The notes beneath the pieces were generated by a model. That model did no database searches and was not told the origin of the DNA. It saw only the letters and a list, made by a program, of their open reading frames with translations. 64,000 nt of DNA from Bacteroidales bacterium (GTDB lineage Bacteria > Bacteroidota > Bacteroidia > Bacteroidales > F082): assembly GCA_017539045.1 (NCBI GenBank), contig JAFYHS010000005.1:1-64000 (forward strand), given 5' to 3'. This document shows, piece after piece, positions 41,314 through 53,213 of this stretch. The first letter of the stretch is position 1. The number at the start of each line of letters is the position of its first letter. The translations under genes were made by a program, and so were the position numbers.

Positions 41314-43008
41314 ATGAAAAAGCTAGTTTATACATTGATATTGGCCCTCTATGCGATTCCCGCTTTGGCCTGCACCAATCTCATTGTGGGCAAAAAAGCC
41401 TCCACCGACGGCAGCGTGATGTGCACTTACAACTGCGACGGCTTCGGCTTCTCCGGATCGCTGTTCTACAGTCCTGCGGGCCAGCACGAACCTGGTGAGC
41501 TCATTGAGATCCGTGGCTGGGGACCAGCACATGCCGGACAATACGTGAAACAGGTGGAATACACCTATAACGTCGTCGGCTTGATGAACGAGAAGCAGGT
41601 CACCATAGTGGAGACCACTTTCGACGGGCGCCTGGAACTCGTCAACCAAGAAGGTTTGTTGGACTATTTCTCCTTGATGCGCCTTGCCTTGCAACGTTGC
41701 TCCACCGCTCGAGAAGCCATCCGTTGCATGGCGGAACTCGTCGAAGAATACGGTTACAACAGCAGCGGCGAGACCCTCACCGTTTGCGACCCCAACGAGG
41801 CCTGGATTATGGAAATCATCGGCAAAGGACCTGGCCGCAAAGGAGCCGTTTGGGTGGCCCTGCGCATCCCCGACGACTGCATCTGCGCCCACGCCAACCT
41901 GAGCCGCATCCGTCAGTTCCCGTTGGAAAAGAAGTCGAAAAACAGCATCAGCAGCAAGAACCTGAAGAAAATCAACAACCCAGAGATTGAATGCGTCTAT
42001 GCCGCCGATGTCATCAGCTTTGCCAAGGAATGGGGCTATTTCAATGGTAAGGACGAGGACTTCTCGTTCCGCGACGCCTACTGTCCCATCGACTTCGAGA
42101 ATGTACGTTACGCCGACGCCCGCGTATGGAGTTTCTTCCGCCATCACTACGACCATGCAGAGATGGACCAATACCTGCCTTACATCAATGGTGATTTCGA
42201 GGCTTGCGACCATCTTCCGCTATGGATCAAGCCTGACAAACCCTTGTCGTTACGCGACCTGCAGAACGACATGCGCGACCATTTTGAGGGCACACCTTTG
42301 GATATGACCTCCGACATGACCGCTGGCCCTTGGGGTATGCCCATCCGTCCCCTACCCATGCACTTCCGCGACAACGACAGCGTCGACTACTACCGCGAGC
42401 GCCCCATCGCCACGCAACAAAGCGGTTTCACCATGACCTGCCAGATGCGTTCGTGGCTGCCCAACGACGTGGGCGGCGTCACCTGGTTCAACTGCGACGA
42501 TGCCAACATGGTGGCTTATGTGCCGCTCTACTGCTGCATCACCCAAGTGCCCGACTGCTTCCGTCCCGAGAACAACCCTCGCAACGAATTCAGCGACAAG
42601 TCGGCCTTCTGGATGAACAACTGGGTGGCCAACATGGTCTACCCGCGCTATTCCATGATGATTGACGACCTCCGAAAGGCACAAAACGAACTGGAAGACT
42701 ATTACTTCGCCGACCAGGACAGCGTGCTCAACGCCATCGAAAAAATGATGCCTGCCGACCGTCGCAGCTACCTCAACAACAAAAGCATCGCCTATGCCGA
42801 CAAGATGATGCAGCGTTGGGACAAGTTGGCCAAATACCTGATCGTGAAATACAACGACCAAGTGGTGAAGCGTGTCGACAAGGAGGGTAACTTCCAACGT
42901 TGGGGCTACGAGACACCTGGCTACGACCAACAATTCATCGACGCCATTGGCAAATCCACTGGCGATAGGTATAAATTGAAAAAGGTGATTGAACGCAGGG
43001 AACGTTAA
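41314..43008 (+). CDS. C69-family dipeptidase
   Basis: 564 aa. Cleavage of the leader (MKKLVYTLILALYAIPALA) exposes Cys20 in ACTNLIVGKKAS, the N-terminal nucleophile of C69 (PepD-like, Ntn-hydrolase) peptidases. Further family blocks are VMCTYNCDGFGFSG, GEPxxWIMEIIGKGPG and AHANLSRI. Related enzymes hydrolyse dipeptides; the signal peptide places this one in the periplasm or outside the cell. Its stop overlaps the stop of the convergent GNAT gene by four bases. Confidence 0.9.
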   Translation: MKKLVYTLILALYAIPALACTNLIVGKKASTDGSVMCTYNCDGFGFSGSLFYSPAGQHEPGELIEIRGWGPAHAGQYVKQVEYTYNVVGLMNEKQVTIVETTFDGRLELVNQEGLLDYFSLMRLALQRCSTAREAIRCMAELVEEYGYNSSGETLTVCDPNEAWIMEIIGKGPGRKGAVWVALRIPDDCICAHANLSRIRQFPLEKKSKNSISSKNLKKINNPEIECVYAADVISFAKEWGYFNGKDEDFSFRDAYCPIDFENVRYADARVWSFFRHHYDHAEMDQYLPYINGDFEACDHLPLWIKPDKPLSLRDLQNDMRDHFEGTPLDMTSDMTAGPWGMPIRPLPMHFRDNDSVDYYRERPIATQQSGFTMTCQMRSWLPNDVGGVTWFNCDDANMVAYVPLYCCITQVPDCFRPENNPRNEFSDKSAFWMNNWVANMVYPRYSMMIDDLRKAQNELEDYYFADQDSVLNAIEKMMPADRRSYLNNKSIAYADKMMQRWDKLAKYLIVKYNDQVVKRVDKEGNFQRWGYETPGYDQQFIDAIGKSTGDRYKLKKVIERRER

Positions 43009-43490
43009 TCCTGCGCAAAACGCTTCAGCGCCTCCTCATCGAGGCGTTGCACCGTCCATTCATCCATGGGCACGGCACCGATGCTGCGGTAGACCGTCAA
43101 AGCCGGCTTATTCCAGTCGAGGCAGATCCATTCCATGCGACCGCAGTTGCGTTCAACGGCCAGTTTAGCGAGGTATTTCAGCAAGGCCTTGCCATAGCCA
43201 AAACCCCTTTTCTCCGGGAGGATGAACAGGTCTTCGAGATATAATCCCTTACGTCCCACAAAGGTGGAGAAATTATGGAAAAACAAGGCGAAGCCAACGA
43301 TAGTGTTTCCCTCTTCGGCGAAAACCACCTCGGCTGATTTCTCCACAAACAGCGAATGATACAAGGTAGCCTCGTCGGCTACCACCTCGTCGGCGCATTT
43401 CTCGTATACAGCAAGTTTCTTGATGAACTCAAGGACAAGACCGGCTTCCTCTGGCCTTGCAGGGCGTATAATCAACTGGGTTTTTTCCAT
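43005..43490 (-). CDS. GNAT N-acetyltransferase (diamine acetyltransferase-like)
   Basis: 161 aa GNAT. The acetyl-CoA loop is LEDLFILPEKRGFGYGKALL, and the C-terminal EWICLDWNKPALTVYRSIGAVPMDEWT is close to the SAT1/SAT2 (spermidine/thialysine acetyltransferase) subgroup. A role in acetylating polyamines or small amines is thus likely but not proven. The next gene upstream, a CDF transporter, is transcribed in the same direction six bases away. Confidence 0.85.
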   Translation of the reverse strand: MEKTQLIIRPARPEEAGLVLEFIKKLAVYEKCADEVVADEATLYHSLFVEKSAEVVFAEEGNTIVGFALFFHNFSTFVGRKGLYLEDLFILPEKRGFGYGKALLKYLAKLAVERNCGRMEWICLDWNKPALTVYRSIGAVPMDEWTVQRLDEEALKRFAQD

Positions 43491-43495
43491 CTTTA

Positions 43496-44407
43496 TTAAG
43501 CTTTTGATTCACTTTCTTTCGGTTCCACATGCACGGCCACATGGGTCTCTTCGCCATAACGTTGTCGGAGCATGTCTTCCACCTCCGAGGCCTTGTCATG
43601 CGCTTCATTGAGCGTCAAATCACCATCCATGAGGATGTGTAACTCTATGGCATAATGGTTTCCTATGCGTCGTGTACGCAAGTCATGAGGATCGGTGACA
43701 CCAGGCAGTTCCGAGACCATCTGGATGATCTCGTCTTCCACCTCATCGGGCAACGACTGTTCCATCAGGTCGCCGATGCCGTTTCTGAGCAAGTCGAAAG
43801 CTACCTTGACGATGAAGGCGCCCACCACTACCGAGGCAATGGGATCGAGGATGGTCCAACGCTCACCCAAAAAGATGGCGCCACCGATGCCGACAGCCGT
43901 GCCTATCGACGACAAGGCATCGCTACGATGATGCCAGGCGTTGGCTTCAACAGCCTTCGAGTTTAGCTTCCTAGCCTTGATGATGGAGTAACGGTACACC
44001 GCCTCCTTGAGCACTATCGACACGATTGCCGCCCAAAAAGCCAGCATCCCAGGTGCCTCAAGCACCTCGCCGTTGGCCCATCCAGCGATCTTCATAGCGC
44101 CTTTGACGATGATGCCGATGGCCACCGCCATCAAGGCGACACCAATAAGTGTCAATGCAAGAGTCTCATATTTCCCGTGGCCGTAGTCGTGCGATTTGTC
44201 CTGCGGTTTGTTGCTGATTTTGACGAAGACCAAGACGATGATGTCCGTCACGAAATCGGAAAAGGAATGCGCGGCATCCGCAATCATAGCCGCACTATGG
44301 CCCACGATACCCGCCACGAACTTGAAGAGCAACAACAAAACATTGACCGCACCGCCAACGAGCGTCACCTTGTATATTTCTTTTTCCCTTTGCATGTCAA
44401 AATACAA
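43496..44407 (-). CDS. Cation diffusion facilitator (CDF) metal exporter
   Basis: 303 aa. Six transmembrane helices carry the CDF metal site (SAAMIADAAHSFSDFVTDIIV with HxxxD, and NAWHHRSDALSSIG), and a cytoplasmic C-terminal dimerisation domain follows (IGNHYAIELHILMDGDLTLNE). Such proteins export Zn, Fe, Mn or Co with proton antiport. Metal preference cannot be set here; the HD-HD site residues suggest Zn or a mixed divalent metal. Confidence 0.93.
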   Translation of the reverse strand: MYFDMQREKEIYKVTLVGGAVNVLLLLFKFVAGIVGHSAAMIADAAHSFSDFVTDIIVLVFVKISNKPQDKSHDYGHGKYETLALTLIGVALMAVAIGIIVKGAMKIAGWANGEVLEAPGMLAFWAAIVSIVLKEAVYRYSIIKARKLNSKAVEANAWHHRSDALSSIGTAVGIGGAIFLGERWTILDPIASVVVGAFIVKVAFDLLRNGIGDLMEQSLPDEVEDEIIQMVSELPGVTDPHDLRTRRIGNHYAIELHILMDGDLTLNEAHDKASEVEDMLRQRYGEETHVAVHVEPKESESKA

Positions 44408-44450
44408 TCGACCTGCAAATGTAAAGATTTATGCGCAATTTAGACGATGA

Positions 44451-46835
<2,385 letters not shown>

Positions 46836-46895
46836 TTACAGATTTGCACGGTTTTTGCAATTACTTCATACCAAACGACAAATCAATCTACAATC

Positions 46896-47354
46896 ATGAA
46901 GAAGATATTCACTTTTATCCTGTTGATGGCCTCCCTGATGGGAACAGCCTTCGCTCAGAACGCCTTGAATGAAAAGGGCGACAACATCATCGGCACCTAC
47001 CTTGGAACCCAGGGTGAGGACCAGTTTAAAGCCCAATTCACCAAACAAAAAGACGGCACTTACCAGTGTCAGGTCATATGGCTGGAGAAGGACCGCGATG
47101 CTAGCGGAAACAAATTACTTGACGTCAAGAACCCTGACAAGAGCCTGCGCAATGTGCCTTGCGACCAGATCGTCATTATCTCGGGACTGAAATACGACGC
47201 CAAAAACCAGCGTTGGGGCGACGCCAAGATCTATGACCCACAGCGTGGCATCAAAGTAAAAGTGACAGGCGAGTTCACCAAGGATGGCCAGCTGAAACTC
47301 AGAGGCTCGGTGCTGGGCATCGGCGAGAGCGTCTATTGGAAGAAAATCAAGTAA
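46896..47354 (+). CDS. DUF2147 family secreted protein
   Basis: 152 aa with a signal peptide (LLMASLMGTAFAQ). The mature domain has the DUF2147 pattern: IIGTYLGTQGEDQFKAQF, YQCQVIWLEKDRDASGN, then YDAKNQRWGDAKIYDPQ, ending GSVLGIGESVYWKK. The fold is lipocalin-like; the function is unknown. It is followed by a hotdog thioesterase gene two bases on. Confidence 0.88.
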   Translation: MKKIFTFILLMASLMGTAFAQNALNEKGDNIIGTYLGTQGEDQFKAQFTKQKDGTYQCQVIWLEKDRDASGNKLLDVKNPDKSLRNVPCDQIVIISGLKYDAKNQRWGDAKIYDPQRGIKVKVTGEFTKDGQLKLRGSVLGIGESVYWKKIK

Positions 47355-47356
47355 AC

Positions 47357-47770
47357 ATGCCATCGATGAACCCATACAGACACGAAGTCAAATACTACGA
47401 ATGCGACCGCATGGGCGTGACGCATCACTCCAACTATATCCGTTTCATGGAAGAAGCCCGCGTCGACTGGCTCGACCAACTGGGCTTCGGATTTGAAAAG
47501 ATCGAAGCCGAAAACGTCTTCTCCCCCGTCATCTCCATCACTTGTGAATACAAGCGTCCCACCACTTTCAAGGACGTTATCGAGATTGAAGTAAACATTA
47601 GTAAAATGACCGAGATGAAATTTGACTTCAGCTATGTCATGCGTGTCGACGGCAAAGTGGTGTGCAACGCTCAGAGCACCCACTGCTTCATAGAAAACAA
47701 CCGCCCTGTAGCCCTCTCGAAGCGACTGCCCGAGTTCTACAAGGCGGTTAGCAATCAGCTTCAGAAATAA
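47357..47770 (+). CDS. Hotdog-fold acyl-CoA thioesterase (4HBT)
   Basis: 137 aa from the ATG at 47357, two bases after the DUF2147 stop (a start at 47336 would overlap that gene). The 4-hydroxybenzoyl-CoA thioesterase block is YECDRMGVTHHSNYIRFMEEAR, with the catalytic Asp in the usual place, followed by the core helix VDWLDQLGF and VISITCEYKRPTTFKDV. It hydrolyses acyl-CoA thioesters in the cytoplasm; natural substrate unknown. Confidence 0.92.
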   Translation: MPSMNPYRHEVKYYECDRMGVTHHSNYIRFMEEARVDWLDQLGFGFEKIEAENVFSPVISITCEYKRPTTFKDVIEIEVNISKMTEMKFDFSYVMRVDGKVVCNAQSTHCFIENNRPVALSKRLPEFYKAVSNQLQK

Positions 47771-47775
47771 AGCCT

Positions 47776-50751
47776 TTATTCCGCTATCGGATAAGCTTCA
47801 TACAGGATGTCGTGCAAGGCGGTCCTGACACCGGTCTTGACCAATTTGTTAGGATCCGGATAGGGATGCACGCGGTTCGACAGGAAGATGAAGACCGTCT
47901 TGTTGGCAGGGTCAGCCCAGACGAAAGTACCCGTAAATCCCGTATGGCCGTAGCCCTTCATCGAGCCCAGCTTCGACTCGGTGCATGAGCCTTTCTTGTC
48001 GATAGGAAGCTTGTCGAAGCCGATACCTCTGCGGTTGTTGTTGCTTGAGGCGAAATGCGCCTTGGTGAAATAGCGCACGGTCTGGGGCTTCAGATACTGG
48101 ACTCCCTCATAGGTGCCTTCGTCAAGGAGCATCTGCATGATGGCCGCCAAATCATGGGCATTTGAGAACAGTCCCGCATGACCTGCCACGCCACCAAACA
48201 TGGCTGCTGCCTGGTCGTGGACGTCGCCCCAAATCAGCTGCTGACGGAATACCGTGTCGTTTTCCGTCGGGGCTATCTGGTCACGGGTGAAGTGATTCAA
48301 AGGCTGATAGCAGATATGCGACAGGTTCATGGGATAGTAGAACTTCTCGTTCAGGTAGTCTTCGATGCTCTGGTTGGTGATCAGCTTCACGATTTTAGGC
48401 ATGTAATAGAAGCCCATATCGCTATACAGGTATTTCTTCTTCCCCAAGGGCGTCTTCGAAACGGAGTCGAAGATACGATCGGGATAGTCGCTGATAAGGA
48501 ATAGGTTCTCTGCCACACGGATGCTATGGTTTTCATCCATCTCGTCACTGTAGAACTCCTCCATAGGCTGTCCGTTCTCGTCCACTGTCACCTTATAGAA
48601 CGGCACCCAAGCCTTCAGTCCAGCCTGGTGCGTCATAATGTCGATGAGTTTCAGCTTGCCATGGGCCTTGCCCTTCAGATAAGGGAAGAAATCGGCCAAG
48701 GTCTTGTTGAGGTCAATCATGCCATCGTCATACAACTTCATGATAGCTAAGGTCGAAGCGAAAATCTTGGTGCAAGAGGCGATGTCATACAAATCGTCAG
48801 GCTGCACCCTGTGGCCACCGCCATAGGTAAAGGTACCAAAGCATTTGTCGTACACCACGTTACCGTCTTTCATCGCCACGATCTGGCAACCCGGATAGGC
48901 CCCTTTCCTTATGCCCATCTTGGCCACCGAGTCCAACTTGTAGGCCGCACGTTCCGACAATGGCTCAAAGGCCTTGGGGGCGGGCTTTTGCATCAAAGGG
49001 TCGACGTTAGGCATAGCCTTTGAAGGCTGTTCCTTCGAAGGAAGAATATGGTTCGTCTTCATGGGTGCGTCAGCCACGATGCCGTCGCCACAACTGAACT
49101 TCGTCACCGATACCGGCAAGGTGCCATGGGCTTCAAGTTCACCAGCAAGCAGTCGCACCACGGCGTCGACGGCAGGCACCTCGTCTTGGTAGGCCACCAC
49201 CAAACCCTTCACACTGTTGTTGATGCGGAACATATCCAAGGCATAAGGGCAGGCAAACAGGTTGAGGATCACATCGTTTTGGGCCACAAGACGGTTGAAG
49301 AACTTCACCGTCTCCGCATTGATGCCGTAATTGCTATTGGCGAACATGGAAGTCTTCTCAATGCTGACCACCACCAAATCGTAGGCCTCCAACTTCTTCA
49401 GCCAATCAGCAGACTTGGCAGCGATGTCCTCTTTCTTCGTCACGAATGAGGTGGTGGCGAAGCCTCTTTCCGTCAAGCCGTTATTCACATCATTTTTGGT
49501 GTTTCCAATTGTCACAACGGCAATTTTCTTGTTGTTGGCCAATGGAATCACATCGCCTTCATTACGCAGCAGCGTGATGGCCTCATCATAAAGCAGCTGA
49601 CGCAGTTCGGTATAGGCGGGCTTCTTCAGGTCGGTCATCAGATTGGCTGCCGACACCGGTTTATAATGGTTGAGACCCACACGATATTTGTAACGCAAGA
49701 TCTTCTTACAGCTCTCCTCGAGCCTTACAGCAGCCTGTTCGTCGCGTTCAGCTGCAGCCTTGATGGTCTTGATGGCAAAAGGCACGTTGGAAGGCAGGAT
49801 CAAGACATCATTACCAGCCATAAAGGCCACATAAGGCACGCTGTCCTGACGCACTTTCTCCGAAACGCCTTTCATGTCGAGGCCGTCGGTGAAAATCAGG
49901 CCTTCAAAGCCCATCTCTTCTTTCAGGAGGTCGGTGACTACGCCGTGTGAAAGCGAAGACGAGGTGTTCTTCACCGTTTCGATGGCGGGGAAATACAGAT
50001 GGCCTACCATGGCACCATTGGCACCAGAGGCAATCATCTTACGGAAAGGCGCCAACTCGATGTCGCGGACCTCATCCATCGTGCGGGTCACGGTGGGCAG
50101 GGTCAGATGCGAATCGGTGGCAGTATTGCCATGGCCAGGGAAGTGTTTCATCGTGGTAATCAAGCCATTGCTCTGCATACCCAAGGCGTAGGCCGATGCC
50201 ATGTCACCAACTTTTTCGGGATTTTCGCCAAAGCTACGCATGCCGATGATGGGATTTGACGGGTTGGAATTGACGTCGGCGACAGGGGCAAAATTCACAT
50301 GGATGCCCATGCGTTGGCACTGTTCGGCCACCTGCTGTCCCATCTCATAAACGAGTTGGTCGTCAGCGATGGCGCCCAATGTCATCTGATAAGGATAGGC
50401 CAGTGTCTTGTTCACACGCATGGCCAGACCCCATTCCGCGTCGATGGAGACCATCAGCGGCGTCTGAGCCATAGCCTGCCATTCGTTGGTTTGTTTCACC
50501 TGAGCCTCGGCGTCGGCACGGAAGAAGCACACACCACCGATGTTGTACTTCTTGATATAGGTAGCCACTTCCGGAAAGAAAGGCTTGCTTGGATTGTTGG
50601 CACGCATGCATATCAACTGGGCCACGCGCTGCTCCATGGTCAAACTGTTATACACCGAATCCACCCAGCGCGTCTCGGCATCCTGGGCAAGGCATTGACT
50701 GGCGGAAACAGCCAACACAAATAACCCTAAAATATACTTTTTAATATTCAT
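47776..50751 (-). CDS. GH3 glycosidase fused to a class C beta-lactamase-like domain
   Basis: 991 aa. After a signal peptide (LFVLAVSASQCLAQ), a GH3 N-terminal barrel (residues about 30-380) has the NagZ-type signature KHFPGHGNTATDSH and the nucleophile region LIFTDGLDMKGV. A GH3 C-terminal domain follows, then a serine hydrolase of the beta-lactamase/transpeptidase fold (about 600-990) with the SxxK motif in IASCTKIFAST and GKKKYLYSDMGFYY as the YxN-like block. This arrangement is known in Bacteroidota and is thought to act on cell-wall glycans. It is probably periplasmic. The last domain may be an esterase or D-aminopeptidase rather than a beta-lactamase. Confidence 0.92.
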   Translation of the reverse strand: MNIKKYILGLFVLAVSASQCLAQDAETRWVDSVYNSLTMEQRVAQLICMRANNPSKPFFPEVATYIKKYNIGGVCFFRADAEAQVKQTNEWQAMAQTPLMVSIDAEWGLAMRVNKTLAYPYQMTLGAIADDQLVYEMGQQVAEQCQRMGIHVNFAPVADVNSNPSNPIIGMRSFGENPEKVGDMASAYALGMQSNGLITTMKHFPGHGNTATDSHLTLPTVTRTMDEVRDIELAPFRKMIASGANGAMVGHLYFPAIETVKNTSSSLSHGVVTDLLKEEMGFEGLIFTDGLDMKGVSEKVRQDSVPYVAFMAGNDVLILPSNVPFAIKTIKAAAERDEQAAVRLEESCKKILRYKYRVGLNHYKPVSAANLMTDLKKPAYTELRQLLYDEAITLLRNEGDVIPLANNKKIAVVTIGNTKNDVNNGLTERGFATTSFVTKKEDIAAKSADWLKKLEAYDLVVVSIEKTSMFANSNYGINAETVKFFNRLVAQNDVILNLFACPYALDMFRINNSVKGLVVAYQDEVPAVDAVVRLLAGELEAHGTLPVSVTKFSCGDGIVADAPMKTNHILPSKEQPSKAMPNVDPLMQKPAPKAFEPLSERAAYKLDSVAKMGIRKGAYPGCQIVAMKDGNVVYDKCFGTFTYGGGHRVQPDDLYDIASCTKIFASTLAIMKLYDDGMIDLNKTLADFFPYLKGKAHGKLKLIDIMTHQAGLKAWVPFYKVTVDENGQPMEEFYSDEMDENHSIRVAENLFLISDYPDRIFDSVSKTPLGKKKYLYSDMGFYYMPKIVKLITNQSIEDYLNEKFYYPMNLSHICYQPLNHFTRDQIAPTENDTVFRQQLIWGDVHDQAAAMFGGVAGHAGLFSNAHDLAAIMQMLLDEGTYEGVQYLKPQTVRYFTKAHFASSNNNRRGIGFDKLPIDKKGSCTESKLGSMKGYGHTGFTGTFVWADPANKTVFIFLSNRVHPYPDPNKLVKTGVRTALHDILYEAYPIAE

Positions 50752-50766
50752 ATAATTAAATTATTT

Positions 50767-51612
50767 TCAATATTTTATATTATTAGATTTCAACCAATAC
50801 TTTAATTCGGTCCAATCATAGGGTTTACACACTATTTTCTTCTCCGAATCCAACAAAAACACCGTTGGTGTTGAGGTGACATGGTAATCTAAGAATGCCT
50901 TACTCTCCCAACGCAATTCATCATAGAAATGGTATCCTGGAAGACGCATCTTTTTCACCGCATCGGCCACTTCCTCTTGATCTTCAGCCAGGGCGAAAGT
51001 CAGCAGCTCAAAACCCGACTTCAAGTCCAAGTGTTTCCTGATTTGCTCCAGAAAATCATGGCAATACTCGCAGTCGGTCGACCAGAACACCACGATAATC
51101 CATTCAGCCTTAGAGGCATACAGGTCATAGGCGAGTCCATCTATGGTAACTCCAGTATAGTCAGGCGCTTTGACGCCCACTTTCACCAATTGGTAAGGCT
51201 CCGTGATCGAATCCAACCGAACACCTTCCGATTCGGTGATGTCACCTTCACGCAACATGGGATAATTCAACAGATAATCAACAACTTGTGTCCTTCCCAT
51301 ATTGGTAAATCCTTTCAACATAAACTCCAGCACATATTCGTATACCCGCATATTGGCTTTTGACTTGTCCAAGAGGATCGCGATGCTTACCATCGACAGG
51401 CTGTCGAACTGCGTCATGTCGTCGACACTGGTGTTCAGATACAACTCATTCACCATCCTCGCGCTGAATGCTTCCGACGTGATCAAAGCCGTATCGCTGA
51501 AATCCACATCGCTCCAGTCCTCCATCATAGGCCTTACTTGAGCATGCAAATCCAGCGCCATAAAGAGGCATAGCAACGAAAAAAGGATTCTATGTATAAA
51601 TTTGACAACCAA
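50767..51612 (-). CDS. Secreted thioredoxin-like protein (DUF5106-type)
   Basis: 281 aa with a signal peptide (LFSLLCLFMALDLHAQ). A helical N-terminal domain of about 120 residues is followed by a thioredoxin/TlpA fold with the redox pair in VVFWSTDCEYCHDFLEQI (CEYC) and the cis-proline strand TSTPTVFLLDSEKKI. It is likely a periplasmic thiol-disulfide exchange protein. It is located between rnhB and the GH3 fusion gene on the same strand, with gaps of about 15 bases each, so it may be part of a long operon. Confidence 0.85.
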   Translation of the reverse strand: MVVKFIHRILFSLLCLFMALDLHAQVRPMMEDWSDVDFSDTALITSEAFSARMVNELYLNTSVDDMTQFDSLSMVSIAILLDKSKANMRVYEYVLEFMLKGFTNMGRTQVVDYLLNYPMLREGDITESEGVRLDSITEPYQLVKVGVKAPDYTGVTIDGLAYDLYASKAEWIIVVFWSTDCEYCHDFLEQIRKHLDLKSGFELLTFALAEDQEEVADAVKKMRLPGYHFYDELRWESKAFLDYHVTSTPTVFLLDSEKKIVCKPYDWTELKYWLKSNNIKY

Positions 51613-51626
51613 TTTGTTTAATATTG

Positions 51627-52226
51627 TTAATTAAAGTCCAACTTTAATTGTATGGCCATATTGAAAGTCATGCGATGCAACGGAGTTGTACCATAGTCGG
51701 CAATGGCCTGTTTGTGTTCGGGAGTCGGATAGCCTTTGTTCTTTTTCCAGTTGTAAACGGGATATTGCTCGTCGTATTGTTCCATCATCATATCCCTCGT
51801 AGTCTTGGCCAAAATCGACGCCGCCGCGATGGACTGGTATTTGGCATCGCCACCCACAACACAGACGTGTTTCACCTTCTTATAGGGATTAAAGCGGTTG
51901 CCATCGATAAGCAACAGTTGCGGGCGTATCTTCAGTTGGTCCAAAGCCCTATGCATGGCCAGGAAAGAAGCATTAAGGATATTGATTTCATCAATCTCCT
52001 GGGCGGTGACAATACCCACACCATAGGCCAAGGCTTCTTTCATCACCAGCGTTCTCAGCTGCATCCTCTTCTTCTCCGTAAGTTGCTTTGAATCATTAAG
52101 TTCCGCATAGTCCTTGTCTCTATCCAAGATGACAGCAGCAGCTACCACGGGACCTGCCAAACACCCCCGGCCAGCCTCGTCGCAGCCCGCCTCTATCACA
52201 TCCGAATAATGGGTTAGCAACGACAT
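51627..52226 (-). CDS. rnhB: Ribonuclease HII
   Basis: 199 aa, the usual length. The catalytic Asp-Glu pair is in [15 protein letters not shown]; the later acidic residues ([25 protein letters not shown]) complete the site. It removes single ribonucleotides and RNA primers from DNA. It starts three bases after the stop of the polytopic membrane protein gene, in a run with purD. Confidence 0.96.
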   Translation of the reverse strand: MSLLTHYSDVIEAGCDEAGRGCLAGPVVAAAVILDRDKDYAELNDSKQLTEKKRMQLRTLVMKEALAYGVGIVTAQEIDEINILNASFLAMHRALDQLKIRPQLLLIDGNRFNPYKKVKHVCVVGGDAKYQSIAAASILAKTTRDMMMEQYDEQYPVYNWKKNKGYPTPEHKQAIADYGTTPLHRMTFNMAIQLKLDFN

Positions 52227-52229
52227 GGC

Positions 52230-53213
52230 TTACAAGAGTTTAAAGTAATAATGGTTGGCAAAGATCAAAATCATAAAGAGGATCAAGAACAGGTTTGCCC
52301 ATCCCGTATTGTTGATATAGGAAAAGGCATAGGAGATGAGTATGGCCAACACGATGAACACCAATCCGTTCATCAAGACGTTGCTCCCCATAAACAGAAA
52401 CAGCACGGCAAAAATAGCCAGGATGTAGGTCATCGATATCTTGGTCCTCACTGCCACGGTCTTCTCAAAGTTGGCATTACTGCTCCCGAAAAGCAGGAAG
52501 ATGGTGGACACCATAAGCACAGCCAACAGCAGGATAACCTTCAGGTTAAAGCCTGATACCGAGAAAGGCAGCGTGCTGAAATAGTCACGATAGCCAGACC
52601 AAACGGAAGGCAAGTCGCCAAACAGATAGACGCAGACAAAGTAAACAAAATAGACAAACAGGAAGCCGAAAATAGGAATCAATTGCAGCCTCAACGAGCC
52701 TTTCTTGGCAACGGGAAGAACCACAAACACCCACACTATCAAGAACATAGCGGGGAAATAACACATGGACGCCAAAGCTACACATACACCGGTTTTCAGC
52801 AGGTTCATCTCAGGATTCTGTATCTGATAAACATCAAACAAATTATTGATCATCAGCAGGATAAACACCGAAGACAAAATGAAGGGATAGAACTGGGTCT
52901 GTGTCCGTGTCAGGCTCATCAACAGCAAAAACACGAAAGCACCCATGGTGCTGACCTTGCCCACAATCTGGTTTTTCACCAGCATCGCGTTGAAAAACAA
53001 GGTCTCGAGTACCAACAGCACAAACACAAGCACATGTTGCAGTATGGGGGAAAAGCCGAGCAACCGGTCAATCACATTATACAATGGCGTCACGGGTTCA
53101 TCCAAGCCCATGGTCATCTTGCCCGAGATGAACGCAGGTATCCACAGGGCGATAGCCAGCAAGGCAATCACCACATACTGAATGGCATAGCTCTGTCTGA
53201 AAAACTTTATCAT
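52230..53213 (-). CDS. Polytopic membrane protein (DUF6427-like)
   Basis: 327 aa with about ten hydrophobic helices and very few charged residues (for example HVLVFVLLVLETLFF, VYFVYFVCVYLFGDLP, LNGLVFIVLAILISYAF). It resembles the DUF6427 proteins that sit next to purD or rnhB in other Bacteroidota. Its start overlaps the purD stop by four bases, pointing to translational coupling. Function unknown; it might be a flippase-like or scaffold protein. Confidence 0.75.
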   Translation of the reverse strand: MIKFFRQSYAIQYVVIALLAIALWIPAFISGKMTMGLDEPVTPLYNVIDRLLGFSPILQHVLVFVLLVLETLFFNAMLVKNQIVGKVSTMGAFVFLLLMSLTRTQTQFYPFILSSVFILLMINNLFDVYQIQNPEMNLLKTGVCVALASMCYFPAMFLIVWVFVVLPVAKKGSLRLQLIPIFGFLFVYFVYFVCVYLFGDLPSVWSGYRDYFSTLPFSVSGFNLKVILLLAVLMVSTIFLLFGSSNANFEKTVAVRTKISMTYILAIFAVLFLFMGSNVLMNGLVFIVLAILISYAFSYINNTGWANLFLILFMILIFANHYYFKLL

